Origin: a virus
Virus record (IMG/VR): IMGVR_UViG_3300042261_001706
Location: 1 to 34,065 of that record
Reading direction: 5' to 3' (one strand)
Length of the DNA: 34,065 nucleotides
Position numbers and translations under genes: made by a program. Below the pieces are notes generated by a model. That model made no database searches. It was not told where the DNA came from and saw nothing but the letters and a program-made list of their open reading frames with translations. Below, piece by piece: positions 29,866 to 34,065 of the stretch (the first letter of the stretch is position 1; each line of letters starts with the position of its first letter).

Positions 29866-30909
29866 CCGGGGGACCACGCGAACGCGCGGTGCCGCGGGGC
29901 TTACACGCGGGAGCAGGCGGAGCTGGCGCTCTGGAGCTATTACCGGTCACTGCCGATGACGTGGCGGGAGGCGGCGGCGTTCTTCGACGTGGAGAGCGCG
30001 GTGCTGAAGAAGCTCTGGCTCGGCGCGCTGGATGGCGCGGAGTTGACGGCGGCGCTGAAGGCCGTGGCGGAGGTGAAGGAGTCCAGCGGGCGGAACGCCA
30101 CGCCGCGATACGCGATGACCTCGGCGGCGCGGAAGTTCGGCCACGCGCTGGAGGTGGCGCTGGACACGGCGGACGCGGACCTGCCGCTGACGAAGCCGCG
30201 CATCATCTTCATCGCCGCGGATGCCGGCGCGGGCAAGACGACGCTCCTGCGGGCGTTCGCGGAGGCGAACAACCACGGGCGGACGTGCTACTGGCAGCCG
30301 GACAGGATCGGCGGGCTGAAGCATTGCGTGCAAGAGCTGGCCGCGCTCAACAACATCAACAGTTACGTCAGTTACAACGACATGCTTCCGCGAGTGCAGT
30401 CGTGCTTCGACCACCGCATCCTGATCGTGGACGACGCGCACACGCTCATCGAGGACGGCAGCAACCGGCTGCGGAAGCTGGAGTTCCTGCTCGGCCTGCA
30501 CGACACGCGGCGCGTGACGATCGTGATGGCCGCCGCGCTGGACCGGTTCGGCTCGGCGCTCTCGGAGGTGCGGTATAATCACAAGCAGTTTTTCCGGCGC
30601 TGCCGCTACAAGCTCATCCTGGACGACCCGGCCAGCCGCAAGGACGTGGAGGCGCTCTGGACTTTCCACTTCCCCAGGCTCGCGCTGCCGGACGAGCTGC
30701 GGACGATCCTGGAGGCGCTGAACGCGCACGCGCAGGGAGGCTTCGGCGCGGTGGCGGCGGTGCTGGACGACGTGCGGCGGTTCGCCGACAAGCGCGGCGA
30801 GCGCGTGGGCGCGCCCGTGGCGCTGGCCGTGGCCAGCGAGCAGCTCGCGGATCTAGAGAAGCTCGGCAAGCTCATCGGCACCCCCGTCTGGCAACGGAGG
30901 GCGGCGTGA
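29794..30909 (+). CDS. Mu B-type target-immunity AAA+ ATPase
   Basis: A 371-residue ATPase that binds target DNA, activates transposase A and mediates target immunity. Residues about 35-80 form a HTH-like N terminus (YTREQAELALWSYYRSLPMT; WREAAAFFDVESAVLKKLWL). Walker A is AADAGAGKTTLLRAF (about residue 145), Walker B RILIVDDAHTL (about 209), and sensor-like RVTIVMAAALDRFG follows. The C terminus (VAAVLDDVRRFADKRG) resembles the DNA-binding MuB tail. Its stop TGA at 30907-30909 falls inside the core of the next attC-like site. Confidence 0.92.
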   Translation: MSMDDEKDFNPQGGQLTAKVTINVPGDHANARCRGAYTREQAELALWSYYRSLPMTWREAAAFFDVESAVLKKLWLGALDGAELTAALKAVAEVKESSGRNATPRYAMTSAARKFGHALEVALDTADADLPLTKPRIIFIAADAGAGKTTLLRAFAEANNHGRTCYWQPDRIGGLKHCVQELAALNNINSYVSYNDMLPRVQSCFDHRILIVDDAHTLIEDGSNRLRKLEFLLGLHDTRRVTIVMAAALDRFGSALSEVRYNHKQFFRRCRYKLILDDPASRKDVEALWTFHFPRLALPDELRTILEALNAHAQGGFGAVAAVLDDVRRFADKRGERVGAPVALAVASEQLADLEKLGKLIGTPVWQRRAA

Positions 30910-30968
30910 ACGACCAAGCTCACCCCACTGCCGCCGGGAGCCGGTTAGCTCCCACGACTGGTTCTGCG
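30906..30968 (-). repeat. attC-like site at the gene B end (leftmost of the array)
   Basis: On the minus strand: core GCAGAAC within CGCAGAAC (30968-30961), arms with AGCTAACC pairing GGTGAGCT at 7 of 8 positions, and core GTTCAC (30911-30906) preceded by GAGCTTGGTC, very close to the usual right end of attC sites. It is less perfect than the other five. Its core CGCAGAAC matches the cassette boundary at 31225-31232. Confidence 0.55.
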
Positions 30969-31259
30969 ATTTTCGCGGAAATCGCCGCCGAAGTGGAACG
31001 CGCAACCGCCAAGTTCCAGACGTGGCCAACCGATGCGTTGCACGCCGTTGGTGTTGTGGCCGAGGAAATGGGCGAGCTACAAAAGGAGGTCATGCAACTG
31101 ACTTATGAGCCGCACAAGTCCACCAAGGAGAGCGTGCGGAAAGAGGCGGTCCAACTCGCGGCCATGTCGCTGCGCTTCCTAACGAGCCTCGACCGCTACG
31201 AATACGCGCCGAGTCCGCAGCACTCGCAGAACGCCGGAACTCAGCGACCCGGCCAATGA
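30906..31259 (+). CDS. MazG-like nucleotide pyrophosphohydrolase-type protein
   Basis: A 117-residue helical protein with the MazG-like patterns GVVAEEMGELQKEVMQLTY (EE..E at about residue 54) and RKEAVQLAAMSLRFLTSL (about 78). The usual E-x-x-D is E-x-x-Q here (KEAVQ), so activity may be lost or altered. GTG start at 30906 overlaps the gene B stop. If active it would hydrolyse noncanonical or excess nucleotides during phage replication. Boundaries 30911 and 31231 are cassette edges. The C-terminal residues are supplied by the next attC. Confidence 0.75.
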   Translation: MNDQAHPTAAGSRLAPTTGSAIFAEIAAEVERATAKFQTWPTDALHAVGVVAEEMGELQKEVMQLTYEPHKSTKESVRKEAVQLAAMSLRFLTSLDRYEYAPSPQHSQNAGTQRPGQ

Positions 31260-31320
31260 AACGCACCGATTGCAACCAGACCGCGAAGGCCGGGTCCGCT
31301 GGAGTGACTTGTTGGGCCAC
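31225..31320 (-). repeat. attC-like site 2
   Basis: On the minus strand: core GCCCAAC (31317-31311), spacer AAGTCA, arm CTCCAGCGGACCCGGCC (31304-31288), 33-base loop, arm GGCCGGGTCGCTGAG (31254-31240), spacer TTCCGGC, core GTTCTGCG (31232-31225). Two extrahelical bases (31296 and 31301/02). The sequence AACAAGTCACTCCAGCGGAC is the usual attC left end. It contains the overlapping stop/start ATGA at 31256-31259. Confidence 0.85.
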
Positions 31321-31492
31321 GGGCGCAGTCATTCGCATATGTGAATGCGGCTCAACCAAATGGCCACCGTCCCCGTGCCTACAGGTCTGCACAAATGGGC
31401 GCGACGAATGGGCATCCTGCCCGACATGCAACAAGACATGGGACACTCGCACGCTCAAGGAGTGGCCCAACGTAGCGATCACCCATGACTGA
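31256..31492 (+). CDS. Zinc-ribbon-like protein in a cassette
   Basis: A 78-residue protein, starting within the attC-like site 2 (ATGA overlap). It contains RTDCNQ, GVTCWA, RICECGSTK, SPCLQVC and ASCPTCNKTWD. The pairs CEC and CPTC fit a zinc-binding ribbon. It may be a small Zn protein interacting with nucleic acid or a host protein. No family is recognised. Confidence 0.65.
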   Translation: MKRTDCNQTAKAGSAGVTCWATGAVIRICECGSTKWPPSPCLQVCTNGRDEWASCPTCNKTWDTRTLKEWPNVAITHD

Positions 31493-31530
31493 CCAACGGG
31501 AAGGAATTGGGTGCATCGACCTGTTGGGCC
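31462..31530 (-). repeat. attC-like site 3
   Basis: On the minus strand: core GGCCCAAC (31530-31523), spacer AGGT, arm CGATGCACCCA (31518-31508), 22-base loop, arm TGGGTGATCG (31485-31476), spacer CTAC, core GTTGGGCCAC (31471-31462). One extrahelical base (31514). The cores are perfectly complementary, and GTGGCCCAAC matches GTTGGGCCAC at 31311-31320. Contains ATGACTGA at 31485. Confidence 0.9.
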
Positions 31531-31579
31531 GCTTTCGAGAGACGCCGAAAAAAAAGATGAAAATAGTTGCAGATTTCTC

Positions 31580-31608
31580 TTGCGCAAGCGGCTTGCGCAT
31601 GGCAAAGT
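31580..31608 (+). promoter_or_regulatory. Cassette promoter with palindromic operator
   Basis: TTGCGC (31580-31585) and CAAAGT (31603-31608) are 17 bases apart. The -35 and spacer carry the palindrome TGCGCAAG-CGG-CTTGCGCA. The -10 lies six bases ahead of the ATG at 31615, so the transcript would be almost leaderless. TCTCTT precedes the -35, as at the second cassette promoter. Confidence 0.45.
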
Positions 31609-31614
31609 GTGGCC

Positions 31615-31827
31615 ATGAAAACGAACTGCAACATGACAATCGAAACCAAAATCGTAGCGGCTGCTGTCCTCGGCACGATGGCCTTCAACGCTGGAATGAA
31701 GCGCATCCCCGCAATGGACAAGAACCTCGAACCACTCCTTGCCGGGAATCAAATCGGCGAAGGAATCCCTGTCCTCAAGGCTTGGATCGCCTCATGGGAC
31801 GCCGCCAACCTCGCCGCCCCGGTATGA
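31615..31827 (+). CDS. Small cassette protein, hypothetical
   Basis: A 70-residue protein starting MKTNCNMTIETKIVAAAVLG, with GMKRIPAMDKNLEPLLAGNQ and KAWIASWDAANLAAPV. No ribosome site is seen, but a candidate promoter lies directly before it, so a near-leaderless mRNA is possible. Its stop overlaps the next ATG as ATGA. The two-gene unit with its own regulated promoter would suit a toxin-antitoxin pair, but no known toxin or antitoxin family is recognised. Confidence 0.55.
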   Translation: MKTNCNMTIETKIVAAAVLGTMAFNAGMKRIPAMDKNLEPLLAGNQIGEGIPVLKAWIASWDAANLAAPV

Positions 31828-31991
31828 GCGACCCAATCAAGAAATACCTCGCGTCAATCGGGGCGCGAGGTGGTAAGGCGGGGACGGGCAAGGCCAAAGC
31901 CCGCACGAAAGCGCAAGCCCGTGCTGCGGCAAAGGCGCGATGGGACAAGGCGCGTGCTCTGCGCCAGAACGATGAGGTCAGCCATGAGTGA
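31824..31991 (+). CDS. Basic miniprotein, KGG/GxRGG type
   Basis: A 55-residue protein starting MSDPIKKYLASIGARGGKAG. The GARGGKAGTGKAKARTKAQA stretch and AARAKAR-type repeats make it strongly basic, like the small GxRGG/KGG stress or DNA-associated proteins. It is coupled to the upstream gene by ATGA. Its stop falls in the attC-like site 4 (ATGAGTGA). Perhaps binds nucleic acid. Confidence 0.55.
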   Translation: MSDPIKKYLASIGARGGKAGTGKAKARTKAQARAAAKARWDKARALRQNDEVSHE

Positions 31992-32061
31992 CGCGCCGAT
32001 GATGCCCGATTTCTCGAAAACCGTGAACGCGGCACTCATTGGCTGCACCGATTGGTTGGAG
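31964..32061 (-). repeat. attC-like site 4
   Basis: On the minus strand: core CTCCAAC (32061-32055), spacer CAATC, arm from 32049, 42-base loop, arm to 31976, spacer TCATC, core GTTCTGG (31970-31964). Arms 31976-31990 and 32033-32049 pair over 15 bp with exactly two bulged bases (32040 and 32046). Core GTTGGAGCG (32055-32063) is perfectly complementary to CGCTCCAAC (32729-32737) at the far end of its cassette. Confidence 0.9.
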
Positions 32062-32126
32062 CGTCCGGTTCAAAATCGCAATAAAATCAAGGCTTTCGTG
32101 AGCCTGAAAATAAATCAAAATATCTC

Positions 32127-32157
32127 TTTACAGGAAACCGCTTTCCTGTCATATTCT
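32127..32157 (+). promoter_or_regulatory. Second cassette promoter with palindromic operator
   Basis: TTTACA (32127-32132) and TATTCT (32152-32157, spacer 19; CATATT would give 17) precede a gene at 32200. The palindrome CAGGAAA-CCGC-TTTCCTG overlaps the -35 and the spacer. TCTCTT before the -35 and the operator placement match the promoter at 31580, although the operator sequence differs. Confidence 0.5.
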
Positions 32158-32199
32158 AACCATCGAAGGGCCAGTAACCCGACGAAGAAAAAACAGAAT

Positions 32200-32595
32200 A
32201 TGAAAGCAACAATCGAACAAATCGCGGAGCGTGCAAACCAACTCTCCGGCTCGATGAGCCACGGCAACGCCTGCTACGCCGCCTGCCGCGAAATGGGTGT
32301 GGAAGAATCCGAAGTGCCGGCGGTGGCGAGCATCGTCAGCACCGAACTGACGAATCGGGAAATGAATCCGAGATGCGAAACGCCTGAAGAAAAATCGAAG
32401 AAGGTCGCAATCGCGGCGCTCGTGCCGAAGCATCTCGAAGCCATCGCCGCTGAACTCGAAATCGAATCCACCAAACGCGGCGGAAACTGGGGGCAAAAAG
32501 CCATCGCCGCCATTCGGCGCGGCCAACCTCGGTGGGAACACACCTCCGAAGCCAACCGCCGTGCGACCGTGGAAGTGGAGGCGAATCGTGAATAA
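32200..32595 (+). CDS. Cassette protein of unknown function, 131 residues
   Basis: Starts MKATIEQIAERANQLSGSMS after the AT-rich promoter region. Mostly helical: HGNACYAACREMGVEESEVP; VAIAALVPKHLEAIAAELEI, with a C-terminal arginine-rich segment GQKAIAAIRRGQPRWEHTSE. An in-frame longer version starts at ATG 31984 in the attC-like site 4, giving 203 residues, but the intervening promoter and low-complexity sequence favour the shorter start. It overlaps the next gene by eight bases. Not recognised. Confidence 0.6.
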   Translation: MKATIEQIAERANQLSGSMSHGNACYAACREMGVEESEVPAVASIVSTELTNREMNPRCETPEEKSKKVAIAALVPKHLEAIAAELEIESTKRGGNWGQKAIAAIRRGQPRWEHTSEANRRATVEVEANRE

Positions 32596-32779
32596 GGCTG
32601 CTCAAGCACTCGGTCGGCTGGCCAAAGGCGTCCCGAAAACTCTGACGGATGAACAGCGGAAATTCCGCGCCGAGCAGTTGGCGGCTGCTCGGAAGAAACG
32701 CCACGAAAAACCGAAGCGCATCGCCCGGCGCTCCAACGCAGAACTGAGCGACGGGCTGAAAGCCCGTTCGCTCCAGTGA
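32588..32779 (+). CDS. Basic cassette miniprotein
   Basis: A 63-residue protein from GTG 32588 (VNKAAQALGRLAKGVPKTLT; DEQRKFRAEQLAAARKKRHE), rich in lysine and arginine. It overlaps the previous gene by eight bases and ends SLQ* inside the attC-like site 5, so its last codons cross the cassette boundary at 32736/32737. Could be a DNA-binding partner of the upstream protein, such as an antitoxin, but no family is seen. Confidence 0.5.
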   Translation: MNKAAQALGRLAKGVPKTLTDEQRKFRAEQLAAARKKRHEKPKRIARRSNAELSDGLKARSLQ

Positions 32780-32789
32780 TTTGTTCGCC
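32731..32789 (-). repeat. attC-like site 5 (nearest the attI-like site)
   Basis: On the minus strand: core GGCGAAC (32789-32783), spacer AAATCA, arm CTGGAGCGAACGGGCT (32776-32761), loop of three, arm AGCCCGTCGCTCAG (32757-32744), spacer TTCTGC, core GTTGGAG (32737-32731). Two extrahelical bases (32768 and 32773/74). TTGTTCGCCGA (32781-32791) is perfectly complementary to TCGGCGAACAA (33580-33590), the far end of its cassette. Confidence 0.9.
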
Positions 32790-33612
32790 GATGATTCGTG
32801 TATTTCCAATGAAAACGAAGTGGACGCCAGCCGACGACATGGCATTTGTCGGGGAGCCTCCGCTGTGGCGTCCTGGAACTCCCGAAACACCAGTGCGCGT
32901 CTCTGTGACCTTCACATGGCACAAGGATGAAGCCGAGCGGATCGCCGCCTCGTGGGCGCACTACTACCGCGACGTGAAGTTGGGCGGGCCGGCATACGAC
33001 GACCCCGGCGGCGAGTTCACGCCGGGAATGTTCCTGAAAGAAGGCTGCACCATAACAAGCCGAGGATGCCCGAAGAAATGCGGCTGGTGCGTCGTGCCTA
33101 CCCGAGAAGGGTCGGTGCGCGAACTGGAAATAAAGCCGGGATGGATCGTGCAGGACAACAACCTGCTGGCGTGCTCTGAAAAGCATATCCGCGCCGTGTT
33201 CGACATGCTCAAGGCTCAAAAGCGCCGTGTGTGGTTCAACGGCGGACTCGACAAGCACTTCCTCAAGCCGTGGCATCGTGAAATGTTCGACTCTGTGCCA
33301 ATCGGTGAACTCTGGTTTGCGTGCGACACGGCGCTAGACCTTCCGTGGCTCGAAAAGGCGGCGGCGATCCTCGATGGCTATCCGGTGCGAAAACTCCGCT
33401 GCTACACGATGGTCGGATACAACGGTGAAACCATCGCCGACGCCGAGGCGCGGCTACACCGTGTGCTCAAGCTGGGCTTCCTGCCGTTCACGCAACTCTA
33501 TCAGCCGGAAACACGCAAACACTACTCGGACGACTGGCGGAAACTGTGCCGACGATGGGCACGACCGGCGGCCATGTTGTCGGCGAACAATGATTCTGCG
33601 ACGGGCGGTTAG
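32776..33612 (+). CDS. Radical SAM protein in a cassette
   Basis: A 278-residue radical SAM enzyme from GTG 32776 (GTGA overlap with the upstream stop); alternative starts are ATG 32791 and 32809. The [4Fe-4S]-SAM motif is SRGCPKKCGWCVV at about residues 95-107, CX3CX2C. The remaining domain (QDNNLLACSEKHIRAVFDML; NGGLDKHFLKPWHREMF; LRCYTMVGYNGETIADAEAR) fits a partial TIM barrel with the usual loops. Substrate unknown. The last eight residues (NNDSATGG) and stop come from the attI-like site, not from the cassette. The usual C-terminal extension seems short. Confidence 0.88.
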   Translation: MICSPMIRVFPMKTKWTPADDMAFVGEPPLWRPGTPETPVRVSVTFTWHKDEAERIAASWAHYYRDVKLGGPAYDDPGGEFTPGMFLKEGCTITSRGCPKKCGWCVVPTREGSVRELEIKPGWIVQDNNLLACSEKHIRAVFDMLKAQKRRVWFNGGLDKHFLKPWHREMFDSVPIGELWFACDTALDLPWLEKAAAILDGYPVRKLRCYTMVGYNGETIADAEARLHRVLKLGFLPFTQLYQPETRKHYSDDWRKLCRRWARPAAMLSANNDSATGG

Positions 33613-33617
33613 CATAT
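33588..33617 (-). other. attI-like site next to the intI remnant
   Basis: Thirty bases directly before the integrase start. On the minus strand it reads GCTAACCG...GCAGAATCATTG and abuts the first cassette (TTCGCC). GCAGAAT-CATT-GTTCGCC is an inverted-core simple site like attI. It lies between the integrase and the array, exactly where attI belongs, and occurs twice more near gene B. Confidence 0.7.
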
Positions 33618-33618
33618 T

Positions 33619-33918
33619 ATGAACGCGCAAGAGGCGATCCAGCGGATGCGGGAGGTGTTGAGGTTGAAGCACTTGGCTCTCTCGACTGAGGAGTCTTATT
33701 GTGGGTGGGTGCTCCGTTACGCGGAGCATCTGAGGTCGCTGCCAGCCGGGCTTCCTTGCGAGCGGAAGATCGAGTCGTTTCTGACGAAGCTGGCGAAACA
33801 GAACGTGTCCGCTTCCACGCAAAATCAGGCTTTCAACGCCCGCGCAAGGTGGAAGTGGAGCGTCCCAGTGTGGCCGTTCACGTCGCCGATCTGGTGGACG
33901 GCGTTATTCAGGGGGTAG
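33619..33918 (+). pseudogene. intI: Integron integrase, N-terminal remnant
   Basis: The first 74 codons match the N-terminal (SAM-like, core-binding) domain of IntI-type tyrosine recombinases: EVLRLKHLALSTEESYCGW, VLRYAEHL, ERKIESFLTKLA, and VSASTQNQAFNA, where integrases usually continue ALLFFY. At about 33840 the similarity stops and an unrelated tail (RARWKWSVPVW) follows to a stop. All catalytic residues (R-H-R-Y) are missing. It is placed divergently from the attC array, the canonical intI arrangement, and its loss would freeze the array. Confidence 0.85.
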
Positions 33919-33926
33919 GGGCATGA
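33841..33926 (+). other. Tail of an interrupted phage early gene
   Basis: From 33841 one plus frame reads KVEVERPSVAVHVADLVDGV and ends at 33926, overlapping the next ATG as ATGA, the coupling pattern of intact phage genes here. This suggests a phage gene that lost its 5' part when the integron piece was inserted or deleted. Its N terminus is not recognisable in the window. Confidence 0.4.
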
Positions 33927-34065
33927 TTGAAACCGAAATCTCGCCGCAGGAGATGAAGGTCGCCGTCAAGCGGATGCCGCTGGCGGAGGCTCGGGCGTTG
34001 GCCGAGAGCTGCGCGCGGGTCGTCGGCCAGTTCTGCTCGCGGGTGGAGATCGCCGGTAGCATCCG
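33923..34065 (+). CDS. Pol-beta-like nucleotidyltransferase, partial
   Basis: An N-terminal fragment of 47 residues reaching the window end: MIETEISPQEMKVAVKRMPL, then ARALAESCARVVGQFCSRVE and IAGSI. The C.RVEIAGSI pattern is the start of the GSxRR helix in Pol-beta-type nucleotidyltransferases carried by many phages. The catalytic aspartates lie outside the window. It belongs to the early operon, coupled to the preceding gene tail. Confidence 0.65.
   Translation, partial: MIETEISPQEMKVAVKRMPLAEARALAESCARVVGQFCSRVEIAGSI

Larger units (their letters stand above)
30911..33587 (-). mobile_element. Integron-like gene cassette array (five cassettes)
   Basis: Between the stop of gene B and the attI-like sequence at 33588 the sequence divides at five attC-like sites: 30911-31231, 31232-31470, 31471-31969, 31970-32736 and 32737-33587. 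At each cassette but one the left core is perfectly complementary to the start boundary (8 to 11 bp). The arms have bulged bases on one strand only, so the attC orientation is minus, pointing away from the intI remnant as in an ordinary integron. The genes themselves read on the plus strand. Confidence 0.8.

Noticed and set aside
31485-31827. A long ORF from ATG 31485 reading in frame into the 55-residue protein
   Set aside because: The upstream portion is arginine/asparagine-rich shadow sequence overlapping a better frame with its own promoter and start at 31615.
1-34065. tRNA, rRNA, retron or diversity-generating elements
   Set aside because: No cloverleaf, ribosomal sequence, reverse transcriptase motif or template/variable repeat pair was seen.

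Overview
The window is most of a Mu-like transposable prophage. It ends inside host DNA on the left and runs off the window on the right. The genome is GC-rich with tightly packed, overlapping genes. The host is probably a GC-rich Gram-negative bacterium of the Verrucomicrobiota/Planctomycetota kind. That is only an inference, from heptamer repeat tracts, signal-peptide-bearing tail proteins and a GYF/TM2 membrane protein; no host marker gene is visible.

Layout. Bases 1-89 look like host flank, and a candidate phage end with two TGAC...GGTTTT direct repeats starts near 90. From 20.1 kb down to 0.2 kb the minus strand carries one late operon, given here in transcription order: holin-like and small membrane proteins, a winged-helix protein, a small-terminase-like protein, large terminase, a fused portal-MuF protein, prohead protease, HK97-type capsid protein, head-tail connectors, a virion-morphogenesis protein, an exported fibre-like protein, tail tube with an Ig-like domain, a second exported fibre-like protein, tape measure, a tail hub-like protein and distal tail proteins. 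No sheath is seen, so the particle is probably siphovirus-like. At 20.2-21.4 kb lies the lysogeny region: an HTH repressor, a GYF-TM2 membrane protein and a mini membrane protein on the minus strand, with three 18-bp-spaced palindromes behind them. A strong divergent promoter at 21.36 kb starts the plus-strand early operon: a Ner-like regulator, small HTH and hypothetical genes, a 3D-domain protein, a GemA-like protein, Gam, transposase A and target-immunity ATPase B.

The unusual part is 28.18-33.92 kb. Here the early operon is interrupted by what reads as an integron. Six attC-like sites have the full architecture (core pairs, two arms, bulged extrahelical bases confined to one arm). They separate small units carrying a DNA methyltransferase, a MazG-like protein, a zinc-ribbon protein, several small unknowns and a radical SAM protein. 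The array ends at an attI-like sequence followed by the divergently placed first 74 codons of an integron integrase, which is then broken. The attI-like sequence recurs twice around the start of gene B, once as the insertion point of the methyltransferase cassette, inside a 131-bp direct repeat that also duplicates the first codons of gene B. The attC sites point along the minus strand, as they should relative to intI. The genes inside the cassettes point the other way, along the phage early operon, and every attC carries an overlapping start/stop pair on the plus strand. The cassettes therefore look suited to expression by the phage early promoter rather than by a classical integron cassette promoter. 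To the right, the early operon resumes with a gene tail and a Pol-beta-like nucleotidyltransferase cut by the window end.
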